The notes beneath the pieces were generated by a model. That model worked only from the letters and a program-made list of their open reading frames with translations, searched no databases and had not been told where the DNA came from. Below are positions 22,084 to 33,317 of a DNA stretch of 64,000 nt, one piece after another. The DNA comes from Thamnidium elegans. Taxonomy: Eukaryota; Mucoromycota; Mucoromycetes; Mucorales; Mucoraceae. How positions within the stretch are numbered: the stretch's first letter is position 1; each line of letters opens with the position of its first letter. The translations under genes and the position numbers were made by a program. The stretch lies in assembly GCA_025201345.1 (NCBI GenBank), contig JAIXMG010000006.1, forward strand, positions 744,001 through 808,000. The letters run 5' to 3'.

Positions 22084-25000
22084 AATTTTTTTATTTTTAT
22101 TTTTCATTTTAAAATAAATCCCTAAAATCAAATTTCATTCAATGTACAAGTATTAAATATTACTAAAAATTTGGGATGTATATACATCATATTTTAGGCA
22201 GATGCTACTAGAAAATAGCTTTATTATGATGCAATACTAAAAATATAACCGCAAAAATAAAATGCGCTATGATGATAGAAAGTAAATATTGGTTAGAAAA
22301 GGAAAGGCATAACAGCATATGCTTAAGTATCAAGCTTTTGTGATATTGATAAATAACTAACATAAATAAACTTGTAACACTTTTTCCGTTGTAATTCACT
22401 TATGTACTCCTCCTTGCGTATGTTTGACACGCTTTCTAAAACTAATGAACGAGAAAATGATGTGTTTAAGTTATTAGATGATATTTTATTATCTTGCTTT
22501 CTTTCCTGTTACAATCTTTAAGGTTTTTGTGCATTCTTGTCGTAACAATTATTGAAAAATCAATTTGACGTGATACACAATATGCTAAAAAAAAAACGGA
22601 AGAAGAGAACGTAGCTATAATACATAAGTACCCTTTAAAATTTTCATACAAGTCATATAAATATGCCCACTTAATAGAATCGTTATTTGCCATTAAAGCT
22701 CGAAACGTAAAGACAAAAAGTTTTTTATTTTTTCCCATAAAAATGTGACATCTACTTTAATACTTAGTCACCAAGCTTTTCAAGTTTTTTGACATTAAAC
22801 AAGTTCTTGGTCCTCTGATATTTCTAGCGTAATGAAGCCCGAGTATTCTACTTTGTATTTTCCCAAAGAGAGTTCTTTTCCAATATTAAAAAAGCTTATG
22901 CTGTCAGGCGAATTATTACAAGCAAAGCGAAACTTCTATTACCCGTGCTAGACAGTGTAAACGCTTTACCGAAGTAAGAAAGTGCCATTGTCATGGATAT
23001 TTTGTATTTTATGTATTATTGTTTTATTTTATTTTTTGCTAAAGGCCGTCCTGCAATCGAAAGTCATAATTGAAAATTGACTGTTTGACCAGAAACCCTC
23101 TCTTTTTGTTTTTACTTTTTGCAGTTATATTCCTTGCGATGGAACTGCTAATCTTCGTGCACTAGAGGATTTAGGTGTCGAGTGTTCACTAAAAAGGAGT
23201 TTTTTTTTTATTTAAAAAGGAACAAATAGCAATCAACTTCGACTGATTCAAACATTGCTACAAGTGACGACATCAATCTTTTACTCTTTTCCTTTAACAG
23301 AAATGTTCCCTTGGTAAGAATTAGCTTCCACAGTTAACAAACAATCGACGTATTTAATCCTTTGTTTCTTCTAGACGACTCTAGCTATACTGTGATTGTT
23401 GATGACTACTGGTATTTTCGTTGAACTCATTCAAGTTTTCCCTTTTTATGCAAAACATTGCTGACAAAAAGAAACGCGAGGTTATACCGATAAAAAGATG
23501 AACATGGTAGGAGCATATTGAAGGATACAGTTAAAATATGTTGCTACGCTACCTTCGGTTTATATTTTGAAATCTTGGCGGTTGCCCTTGGGGACGACGA
23601 ATCCTGTTGTGTTTGTGGTGGGAGTATATTCCTGTCTCTTGCTGCTTCGTAGTTGTAGCGAAATTTATAAACAGCTTTGATCATGCATGTTATTGTTTGA
23701 AATTTTGAAAGTAAAAATTAGAAAATACTTTTTATCTATGTGAAATAAACCTTCGTACTATTTACGGCATGTTCGTTTGTTCTCTATTGACTATACTTGA
23801 AATTCGCTTAGGGTGAAGCTGTTTATCTTTAATTCACCTGTCCGTTTTTTAATCGATTATACTTCGTAATAAGATGCTAAAAATGATATAGCTTTGTACG
23901 CTATATAGTTTTATAATTGATGATTATTCAAAATTACTAAATAAAAAGCCGTATATTTCTTTTTGTGCTAATTGAACCAAAGTTATCGTATTTACTCATA
24001 TAATAAAACAGGATATTAATATGTCTTACGAAAATTCATATATATATATCCAATCTACTTTAACAAATAGCAATAAGCATTCAAATATTATTGCTCCAAA
24101 CTTAATAACTTATCCTACACTTACGTATCTGTAATCAAAGGATGTACTCGTAGTACCATTTTTTCTGTGATAATGAAAGGTGCCGTACCTGTTTTTTTAT
24201 ATATTAAGTAAACTTTATCGATTAAATAAGAAAATTAAAGAAAAGACTAGTTGAAATACTAGCCGGGAGAAAAAGATGAATAATCGAGCTCCATTGTTGA
24301 GTGGGTTCGTATGTCGATTTGAAATCGTTAATCGCGCTATGATGGTCTTGTTGGAACATTTGTAGAATATGTCTATGAGACTAAACTTTGTTGTTGAAAA
24401 TACAGAAGGCTATACATGTTAATTTTACTTCTATGAATTATTTTGACTGCTCTCAGTTACTGTAATAAGTCGAGTTTATTTATAAGTCAGATTGTGGAAA
24501 AAGGTTTTAGATATGTGCGAAGGGTTGATTGGTGATGTTCGGTGGGCGGTAAGTGCCCAAATCCCGTCTCATGTGTTTTTCACCATGTTCATTTAAATTT
24601 TTCGCATGATCCAAGGACATCTCATTTATCGCTCTATGGTACCTGAATTTATCGATAGCTTATCACTAATTCCCCCTACAAATATAATTAATTTCTTACT
24701 CTCTCACACATGGTCCACTGGACTTGAAACGAAAAATATAAGCCAAAAACACTATCCCTATAAATATTTAAGACGGTTTACCACAGTGTTCTGTCTGTTT
24801 ATAATAAAAACCTAGAGGTCATAAACGACCTCTCATATAAACAAAAGCTTTGTTATAAAGGAACTCTGAAGATTATAAAATAAGTATGTTCACTCTGTAT
24901 CAATGCTTATTACGACTAAAAATTACGCGAGGTTTTGTAATTAATTCTCAAAATAAAAGGACAACTGGCTTTATGAGACGAGCTTTGTCTTTTAGACTTC

Positions 25001-25984
25001 AAACTTCAAAAAATATCCAATTGAGGATAGCTTTTACAATCCTCCCATGTAGACCAATTCAGCTTAATCTTTACTTGTTATTGTTTTTATTTTTATTCAG
25101 TTGTTAAAATTGATTCAACAGGGGGAAAAAAATCCTGGTAGTTGGTCTCTTGATCTCAGCGATCAAGGCTTCGAGGTCCAACTCATTGCAATACATAATT
25201 CGATTGATATCAGTACTATTTTATAAATATATGTACATATATTTAAGATTACGTTACTCTTTTGACAGTTAAACCATTGACATAAGATCTTTTAATGCTG
25301 TTTTGCTTTAAATTATCAAGATAATCCTAGTTTTTTTTTTTTTTTTTTTTTTCAGCTTCAACTTGAGTACAGAGGTTTTTCGAATACCAGTCATTCAGGG
25401 AATTTAAACTATCAACATAATCCTGTCTCTTTTTCTTAAGAGTAAAAGAATACTTTTAAAAAAAGAGTTATAAGATAAGTTATAATTTCTTGCCACTACG
25501 TTGGTTTACTTTACTTTATTCCTAAATATCTTAAATAAATAAAAAGAATAAAGAATAAAAAAAAATAAAAAGATATAAATATATGAAGATATACGGCCCT
25601 TATATACTAAAAAAAGAATATCAATTTTTCAAACGAAAACAAGTGCGGCAAAAGTCGCGTTTTTACGAATCAACACAAAGAAAAAAATTGTTCCAACTTA
25701 TTTCATGCAAGTTCAAAAAAAAAAAAAATATATATATATCACACTTTTTGCTAAGCGAGTATGTATCAAGAATCCTCCCATATCTTTACGAAAAAATATT
25801 TTTTTAGTAGCGAACTTGTTTTTATTTTATGCTATTTTTTTATACAAAACTAAGGGTCTACTTTTTTTTTATATGTATTAAAAGGAGTTTTTTTTTTGTC
25901 TGGTACAATAAAAAAATTAAAACTATATACAATATTATCCAGAATTAAAAAATAAAAAGAAACTCTTGAGTAGTAGTGGTACAT
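22084..25984. other. Gene-poor region
   Basis: About 3.9 kb with no convincing gene on either strand. Two small hairpins stand out: 24812-24831 (AGAGGTC, 6-nt loop, GACCTCT) and 25140-25183 (AGTTGG and CCAACT outer arms around TTGATC and GATCAA). T-tracts occur near 25330-25352. The short ORFs are not supported by composition. Confidence 0.5.
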
Positions 25985-26263
25985 TTAAGAGTTCCACTTC
26001 TTTTGGGCCTCACCGGTCTTTTGTTGGACAGTACTTCCGGCTTCACCAGTGCTGTTACCGGTAAGACTGTTGATGGTACCATTGACGGCACCCTTTACTT
26101 GGTTAGTGAAACCTTGGACATAGCCTTCAACAGTGCTAGCGATTTCGGATGCGTTACCTGTGGCATTTTGAGTTTTGCCTTCGGTTTGAAGTCTCTCATT
26201 ACCAAGAGTATCACCGACATTCTTCTTGACATTACCAGCAGCTTGATCGTATTTACCGTCCAT
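25985..26263 (-). CDS. CsbD-like stress protein
   Basis: Single-exon ORF of 92 aa, strongly hydrophilic and rich in Gly, Asn, Lys and Gln. The start MDGKYDQAAGNVKKNVGDTL and the repeated pattern (A)GNxKxxxGxxxGN are the hallmark of CsbD-like proteins, a family linked to general stress response in bacteria and widespread in fungi. C-terminal to this is FTNQVKGAVNGTINSLTGNS, a second amphipathic repeat. Codon use is C-rich relative to flanks, suggesting strong expression. The molecular activity of the family is not established. The gene stands alone between a gene-poor region and the convergently spaced BRN1. Confidence 0.85.
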   Translation of the reverse strand: MDGKYDQAAGNVKKNVGDTLGNERLQTEGKTQNATGNASEIASTVEGYVQGFTNQVKGAVNGTINSLTGNSTGEAGSTVQQKTGEAQKKWNS

Positions 26264-26611
26264 TTTATTTATTTATTTTAATATGAAAAAAAAAAAATTT
26301 AATAAATAAAAGAATCTATATATACTAGTTTTTTATTATGTTGCCATAATGGCATATTTGTATTGTTTCGGGACGTTATCAGTAGATTAACAAGCAAAAA
26401 GTACAAAATATCTTTTATATTTAAAACAAGTGATATTTTCCGAGCCTTTTTTATAGGTATAATCGAGCGATCGTTAACAAATAATACTCTCCTCGCTCGT
26501 AACGTATATATCGGGGAGTTTTTGCAATGACGTTTTATTTACAAACAATTAGCTAAAATGAATTGTTGTACTGTATTTTATTTTGAAATTAAAAGAGAAA
26601 AAAAATGCTAC
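26264..26611. other. Intergenic spacer
   Basis: Promoter side of the CsbD-like gene and 3' flank of BRN1. AT-rich; nothing else recognised. Confidence 0.6.
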
Positions 26612-29341
26612 TTAATGAGTATTCTGGGTAATAGTAACTTCGTTCAAGAGAGACTCGTCATTCATCCAATCGCCTTCACCAAGTACAAAATCATCATCAT
26701 CCTGTTCAATTGATTTTAAGCCTTCAATAGATAAATCTTTTTCATTGGCAAGATGCAGTAAACAAATAAAACAGAAAGGTACAGATATATCTCTCATTGT
26801 CTTTGGTGAATACATTCTCTTTAAGTTATGAACAACATCTGTAAACTTTTGAGGACCTTGTACATTTTCTTTTTCTCCTTCCTTATGTTCTGATTCTAAA
26901 GTTAATGATCTCCACAAGTTATCTTTTAATTTCTTTACATCAACTCTCTTTGCTGCCTTTGCATAATTTACGTATAATGGTTTGGATTTTTTAAGGTTAT
27001 GGTTTGTAATTAATGCGTCGCCGTACAAGACAGATACTTCGGGATCGTCGTAGTCGTCATGGTAGGATGGTGTATCGTTAAATATAGATGTTGCTAGTAT
27101 ACGTTAGATGTATGATTATATATATATATATATATATAACAATAGTAAACTTACTTTGATCAATTGTACTTCCAAAGTCAACTTGTATATCATCATCACC
27201 ATAATCCACACCATCCATAAAATTTTCAGTTTGTTCTGCCCAGAAAGTAGCATCAGACTCTTCTTCTAATGGAGCCTCAGCAGATTCAACGGGGTTGGTT
27301 TTTTTCTTAGGATTAGACTATTTAAAGAAAAATAGTATTAATAAAAAGAAGTAAAGTTAAAACAAAAATAGACTTACAGGAAACATTGGCTTTAAAAAGT
27401 ATTGTAATAGTTGTTTAGAAGTAAAATGAATATCGTCAGGTAAAAGCTGTTTTGTCATTTTGGACATGGCGTCTTTACTGAACGTTAATTTTCTAGTCGA
27501 GGTTTCAAAAATTACATTTTCGTCTTCGTCGTTATCTTCTTCATTAAATGGAATTTGGAATGCTATTTTTGCCTTCTTTTTTGGTTTTTCAGTATTATCT
27601 TGACCGGAAGCTATATATATATATATATATTTAGTTAGTTAGTTACAGAAACAAAGTATTAGTGTATGTTTTACTTACCAGTGACAGTAGGTGGGGGTCT
27701 TCTTAATTTCCAATGCTCAGGACCAGCCCAATTTTGTACCAATGTTGTATCAAAATAATTGAATAATTCACGTTCACCATTGTTAAGCATGGCCGTCAAA
27801 AAGTCTGGTTCAGGATTATCTTTTTCAGAGTTGTCTAATTCAGGGGTATCCATATCATCATCAGCTTGGTTATCGTTATCATCAAAACCAAATGGATCTA
27901 TATCATCTGCATCATAGTCAGCACCGTCGAACTCGTCAAATTGAAACGGATCTTCCATTGGCATATTATTTTCTTCTTCCTCGTCATCAAGGTCCAAGTC
28001 TGGAATCTCTAAATCATTTTCTGAAAAGAAATCGAATCCCTTTAAAGAAGGTAAAATGCCTAATTCTTTAAGTACGTCCCATGTAGGTAATTTAGCCTTT
28101 AATCGAGACATTTCTACAATAGATTCAGTTTCTGTGTTGGATATAATCTCTTCTTCTAGTGCGTCTTGAGGGATGGGTGAAGTTTCTTTTATAGGTTCGT
28201 CAATATCCATTGAATCTTCTTCCATGTTATCATCAGCATTCTGTGATAACTTCTCCTGTACTTCTTGCTCTTCTGCTTCTTCCATGGCATTGTCACCATT
28301 TTGTGATGATTCCTCCTGCACTTCTTGTTCTTCTCCTTCTCCCTCTTCCTCTTCGTCTTCCTCTTCGTCTTCCTCTTCGTCTTCATCTTCATCTTCACCT
28401 TCCTCTTCGCCTTCCTCTTCTTCTCTATCTTTTGTATTGGTTTCTTTTTCGGTAGCTTCTTCTTCTAAATGAGTTACTTCACCATCCAATTCTTCTTTAT
28501 CACACTCAACAGTAGCATCAGAAGCATCAAAAACAAGTCTACAATGTTGATCGACACCTAAATGATTCAATAAAAGACCTCTAGCACCACCTTCATCAAA
28601 ATCAGCAGAAGTCTTTTTAAATAAAGGGTCAACAGCAAAATCCAGATCAAACTTTTTAACAGCAATAGATGAAAATTCCTTTAATAACGTTGCTTCTGAT
28701 CTATTTGTCTATACATACACACATAAAAAAAAAGGATTAATAAATATTAATGACAGCTGCTAATATTAAATTAATAGTACTTTTCTACGGGTTCTACGTT
28801 CTCCTGTTTGTCTTGATTCATCCTCACCTTCTGTACCGTCTACATATATATATATATAAAACTCCTTTTATAAGTATATATAAATTAGTAAGTTTGATAT
28901 TTCCTTACTTGTACTATCAGCAAGTCCACTTAATAATTTTCCTGTTTCAGCAGCAACGGAATCTACACGAGAACTATAGATCTTTACACATCCATCAAGA
29001 GTACAAGAAGCCCTTTGAAAATTAATTGAATCTCCCTCCTTGATAAAAGTCATTTCATGAAAGTAATCAATCAAGGCTACATTCCACGTATTACTTGCAT
29101 TCACTTTCTATTCTCAATAATAATAAAACCTCTCGTTAGTTATATACTTGACAACAACAATAAAGAAAGTACAACTTACATTGTCTGTACACATTTTAAT
29201 CCATTCTTCGAAGTTGGAATACATTTGAGCCGGTGTAAGTACAGGTACACTCGGTGTCAATGTTGTATTGGTAGTAGGTCTGGGTGTATGAGTTTCCATT
29301 GGGTTCAGTAAAGCGTTGTTCGGTAACGGATTTCGTTGCAT
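26612..29341 (-). CDS. BRN1: Condensin complex subunit 2 (Brn1/NCAPH/Barren)
   Basis: Seven exons on the minus strand: 29341-29180, 29107-28909, 28839-28781, 28708-27679, 27610-27378, 27317-27155, 27093-26612; 775 aa. Kleisin features in order: TNTTLTPSVPVLTPAQMYSN; NTWNVALIDYFHEM (N-terminal helix that binds Smc2); FQRASCTLDGCVKIYSSRVD; FAVDPLFKKTSADFDEGGAR; and the C-terminal winged-helix region with PFCFICLLHLANEKDLSI. A long acidic linker (about 28300-28480) is almost pure Glu/Asp. The protein closes the condensin ring and drives mitotic chromosome compaction. Introns are 56-78 nt, some with TA repeats. Length and motif order are normal. Confidence 0.95.
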
Positions 29342-29624
29342 GTAGAGAAAAAAAAAAGAAAGGGGGAGCGGTGGAGTATGAATAAATTTTAAATATTTGG
29401 TTTATTTGACGCGATTTATAAGTCGCGAACTACTAAAAGCCACACCCATCAGTGTATGTGTTGTATTTGATCTAGTTCTCGCAGGTAATATGAATTTAGT
29501 ATGTTTAAAAGTAATTGAGAGACGAGAATAATTTTTTTTTTTTTTTTTTTTGAGCTGTACAATATTTAGTTTTTTTATTTTTATTATGTTCTAGGTTTTT
29601 TTTTTTAAAAAAAAAAAAGATCTA
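29342..29624. promoter_or_regulatory. Spacer between DAD1 end and BRN1 start with T-tracts
   Basis: Contains a T-run of about 22 near 29530-29551 and a T9/A12 palindromic run near 29596-29618. Probably the BRN1 promoter plus DAD1 terminator. Confidence 0.4.
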
Positions 29625-29888
29625 CTAAGACATTGAAGATTCAGTAAGAGGCGGAGAAGTACTAGACTCTTTATTTCTTTCGTCCTTTTTCGGTTCTTCC
29701 TCGCTTGGTCCAATAGCTTTATGAAAAGAATCCCATAAATGAGCTGGTGATTGAAACTGTAAACCAATAGAGTTTATAACTTCTAAATTTCTATTTAAAA
29801 TATCCAGGTTGTTCTTTATTTGCTCTAAGCCAGCTACTGATTTTTCTAGAATAGCAGCTCTTTGCTCGTCAAACTGTGCTTTGTCCAT
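29625..29888 (-). CDS. DAD1: DASH/Dam1 complex subunit Dad1
   Basis: Single exon, 87 aa. FDEQRAAILEKSVAGLEQIK, NLDILNRNLEVINSIGLQF and SPAHLWDSFHKAI are the conserved coiled-coil core of Dad1, and length agrees with the family. Dad1 is part of the ring-forming DASH complex that couples kinetochores to microtubule plus ends in fungi. The C-terminal 25 residues are charged and Ser-rich. The start at 29888 precedes the conserved core by only four residues; upstream in-frame codons are poly-Phe/Leu from a T-tract. It lies just upstream of BRN1 on the same strand; both act in chromosome segregation, but co-regulation is not shown. Confidence 0.88.
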   Translation of the reverse strand: MDKAQFDEQRAAILEKSVAGLEQIKNNLDILNRNLEVINSIGLQFQSPAHLWDSFHKAIGPSEEEPKKDERNKESSTSPPLTESSMS

Positions 29889-30275
29889 TTGGAGTTTGTG
29901 GGAAAAAAGAAGAAGAAAAAAGAAAATGGGGGGAGGGGAGTTTTTTTTTACTAGACAGTACAAAACGAATTCTCCCCCACGGTTGACTGTCTAAGGCTGA
30001 CTGTCTTTCAAAGCGCATGACCTTCTGAGTTTTTATTCAAAAAAAAAGGTATAAAAAAGGCAGCAAAAAGTTTGTTTTTTTCAAGCTTTTCTAGTTGGGT
30101 AACTGAAAAAACAAACAAAAAACATGGGCATACTAACATAGAGTCCCTATAACATGCTAGTAATTTGGGCAACATAGTTGTTGGGATGAAAGTATGGTGG
30201 ATTTTTTTTTATATACTTAATAAAAATGAAAAAGTCTACAATAAAAAAAAAAGTTGTTTTGGGAGCAGAGTTGTA

Positions 30276-30420
30276 CAGTCGACGAAAAAAGGTTGGCCCA
30301 ATAAAAAAAATAATTGACCAGTTTGAAATGAAAATGGGTCATAATTTGAAAATGGGTCACTAAGACAACAATGGATCATTGTTTTGAAAATGGGTCACCA
30401 ATAAAGAAATGTAATGTATG
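30276..30420. repeat. Subterminal repeats of a decayed Tc1-type element
   Basis: The motif GAAAATGGGTCA occurs three times in direct orientation (30330-30341, 30348-30359, 30386-30397). A TA-CAGTCGACG sequence at 30274 could be the element tip, since Tc1-like elements begin with CAG and insert at TA. It lies just beyond the C-terminal end of the transposase relic. Confidence 0.5.
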
Positions 30421-30436
30421 CTTTTTATTTTGTTTC

Positions 30437-31240
30437 TTATAATCCTTTTTCACAATTCAAACATCTCTGCCAGAACGTCAAAGAATGCTTTATCCAATTC
30501 TCGCAATCTTCTCTGCTGATGTGAAGTGATGCGTTGCGAATACGATCAGAGATTTTTTTCATTCTGCCTGACAGAAGAAGGATCGTTATTTATAACAGTC
30601 TTCAGCTTGGACCAAAACTCTTCGATCCGATTTAAAAAAGGAAAATAAGGTGGCAAAAAGAGAAGTTTATAACCACGCTGCCCAACCCAATCTTCAATAA
30701 GTGCAGTCTTGTGAATGGATGCATTGTCAAGAACTAGATATTTGTAGCTCATTTTAGCCGCATCCAGTGTCGTGAGGACTTGCTCTACGTATTCAAGGAA
30801 GTCACTGCTGGTAGTACCCTTCCTCTTGGAGGCCTGAGATTCCTCACCAGTTCGAGTTCGTTTTCCACTCCTAGCAGTAAGTACAGCTTCTTTTCTGGAT
30901 AATATGATTAAACCACTTTTACAAATAGCACCCAAGATGCTGACATTTGCTCCCTTCGTTTGAACATCAATTTTGCAAAGTGTTCCAGCCTCAGACTATC
31001 CATATGAGCGATGCATACTCCTGTTAAATCCAGCTTCATCCAAGAATACACATTCATTCATAAATTCTATGTTCTGGCTAACCCAGTATGCTACCGCATC
31101 TCGTCTTTTGGCAACAGTTTCATCCGTGTTTCTGCCATAATATCTAGGAATGATACGCTTGTAGGTTAGGCGACACTTCTTCGTCATGAGATTCTCCACT
31201 GATCTGGGGATGATCTGTATATCTGATTTATCAAATATTT
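30437..31240 (-). pseudogene. Broken IS630/Tc1-type DDE transposase
   Basis: Read on the minus strand: RSVENLMTKKCRLTYKRIIP, then NECVFLDEAGFN (first catalytic Asp), YKYLVLDNASIHKT (second Asp) and LPPYFPFLNRIEEFWSKLK (catalytic Glu). These are the DDE_3/Tc1-mariner hallmarks. The frame is broken by a TAG near 31004 (after RSYG, where a Trp is usual) and by a frameshift at the T7 run 30553-30559, after which RIRNASLHISREDCENWI continues in another frame to a stop at 30437. The N-terminal DNA-binding region is missing or cut near 31240. It is an inactive relic; the neighbouring subterminal repeats probably belong to it. Confidence 0.85.
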
Positions 31241-31322
31241 ATAAAAGACAAAAGATTCAAACAAAAGTTAAAGTTACTATTTTATTAATTAAAATAAAGT
31301 GGGTATTTATACCAATATTAAG

Positions 31323-31460
31323 GGTACCTGTACCGGTACCAATATCAGTATTAAGGGTACCGGTACCGGTACCATCTTGGTTTTGAGCCAATGAGAATTT
31401 CAGATTTGTTTTTGGGTACCGCTATTTTATTAGATGGGTACCGGTATTAATATCGGTACC
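31323..31460. repeat. Cluster of eight GGTACC palindromes
   Basis: GGTACC occurs at 31323, 31335, 31356, 31362, 31368, 31415, 31437 and 31455. Three are in direct tandem at 31356-31373. The block 31437-31460 is a near-perfect 24-bp palindrome with an AT core. It sits between two mobile-element relics. Confidence 0.9.
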
Positions 31461-31580
31461 CAGGATACTTTATCGGTACTTCTTTCTCATCCATAAAATG
31501 TCCCTTCAACTAATTGTATTTGACATAAAATTATTGTTTCTAAACCCTGAATTATAGATCCTGAACTTTTATTATTTTCC

Positions 31581-32680
31581 ATGGATCCAAAATATCCACC
31601 AGGAAGCGACTTGATTTCAAAGCTTGTTTTGCGAAATCCGGATGTGGTTGAAATGATTACAACCACCTTAATAGGTAAGAAATGCTCAATAATTCTTAAA
31701 CATACAAATGCTGACTTTTTGTGTAGGTCCAAATGCTGCTTCCATGTATTCCCCAAGACCGACAGAATGGGCAGGCGGCTCTAAGTCCGATGTCGTTTAT
31801 GTTTCCAATGTATCGTCTACCAGTTTCCCCCCAATACTAATCGAAGTCTAGCATACAATTACAGCAGAATTTATTGACCGTCTTATCAACTACTCTCTAT
31901 CTGTAGAAAAATGCTTCAAAGTAAAACCAACTGTGATTGTATTTGGCACACATGCTACACGTACTGAAATTAGTATGGATTTTCAACCAACAGTTTTTGA
32001 ATTTGCACGAGGAATCTCCAGTAAATACTGGGCTGAAAAATGTTATATCCTAGACAAAAATACCATTGCAGAAGCCACAAAAGTAACTCCCTTGCCAGCA
32101 ATGATGGCATTGACATATTTTTTTTTCCTCTCAAAAACTATCCCTTTTGTCAAGTGAATTTCAGGATGACCTTACCATACAAAAATTATACTCAATTGCT
32201 AAAGATCAGACGTCAACTAGGATTCCAACAGAAAAGTCCGTAACTGAAGCGTTACTTGAAGTCTGTGAACAAACAAACAAGCAATTCAAAAAAATTTCAA
32301 ATACCTTGGAGCCCATGCCTGATACCCTATTAAAAAAACGATTACGTGCTTATACTAGTGATGGCTTGTTGTACACTGAGACCTGCAAACGTATGTACAT
32401 AAGAGAATCAGATTCACTTGTTGAGCCAATGCCACCACCACCTGAATTATCCAAGCTGGCAAAAAGTTTAGTAAACGAAAGTAGCTCTAGCATTGACATA
32501 TTTCGCGCCGAAGCTGATCTGCCTAAAACAGATATGGAATACGTTCAACAATTCAAGGAAAGCGAAAAAAAAATGGATTGGAAAAAATGTTTCGAAGGAG
32601 GAAAAGAAGAAGGTTTTTTTAGTTCTTATAGTAATTTTTCAAGTTTAAAAACGGCTTATTATAAAAAAAGTAATAAATAA
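31581..32680 (+). pseudogene. Broken multicopy gene, PD-(D/E)XK-like
   Basis: Exon 1 31581-31672 (MDPKYPPGSDLISKLVLRNP) joins via a short GT-AG intron to 31727 onward (SMYSPRPTEWAGGSKSDVVY ... FPPILIEV). There an in-frame TAG (31849-31851) interrupts; the frame then continues (FIDRLINYSLSVEKCFKVKP, RGISSKYWAEKCYILDKNTI) until a frameshift near the T-run 32119-32126. It resumes at about 32147 with SSEFQDDLTIQKLYSI and ends with KKMDWKKCFEGGKEEGFFSS at 32680. The D of SDVV and the ExQ-like position (EV*) suggest a PD-(D/E)XK nuclease core with its Gln codon mutated to stop. Similar proteins are, from memory, multicopy in Mucorales. The nuclease assignment is inference. Confidence 0.65.
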
Positions 32681-33317
32681 AGAATTCTGCTGTCGATATC
32701 TTACCTTACTATACGGTACACTCAATCGAAATGAGAACTTAAATTATTTTTTCTTTTTTTAAAAATGTAACTCAGAAAGGACAATAAGTTGTTAATGCAT
32801 AACTGCGCAATTGAAATGAGAATTTTTAATTCTTTTTAAAAAATATAAATGAGAATGACAATAAGTACCTAATCCATAGCTACTCATTTGAAATAAGACT
32901 TTTTTTATTTTTTCCTTTACAAAGCGAAAATCCTATTTCTGTTACTAATGTTGGTGGGACTTCTACAGTGCGCGTCAAAAAAAAAAACTAATTATTTGAG
33001 GAGAATGGTTTATGAAAGACAAGGCCAACCAAAATGATGTGTAAACTGCGATATGATTTATTCAGGTACTACGTTAATCGCATCTCCCCTCTTTAAAAAC
33101 ATAAAGTACGTAGTTTTGTTGGGTTTTTTTTTCGCGTGTAAAAAAAAACTACTTATGAGTGAAAACGCTTTAACTCGGAAGTCAAAAAAGAAAACATGCT
33201 TCCTTTTAAGGTAATTTCTTTTCAATCAAAAAAAAAATATTTAATGTTGTTCTCTTTTGCTTCTCTTTCTCTTTCAAGTACCGGCGATTTATTACGATTG
33301 AAAAAAATATACCGGTT
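32681..33317. other. Intergenic region
   Basis: Contains two diverged copies of a short stretch (ATTGAAATGAGAA-like, near 32725 and 32811, with ACAATAAGT nearby in both), then the T-rich promoter of the next gene. No gene seen. Confidence 0.45.

Noticed and set aside
24886..25107. 73-aa plus-strand ORF
   Set aside because: Low-complexity Leu/Phe C-terminus, no recognised domain, in a gene-poor region; not enough support.
28173..28472. Plus-strand Ser-rich ORF
   Set aside because: Antisense shadow of the Glu/Asp linker of BRN1.
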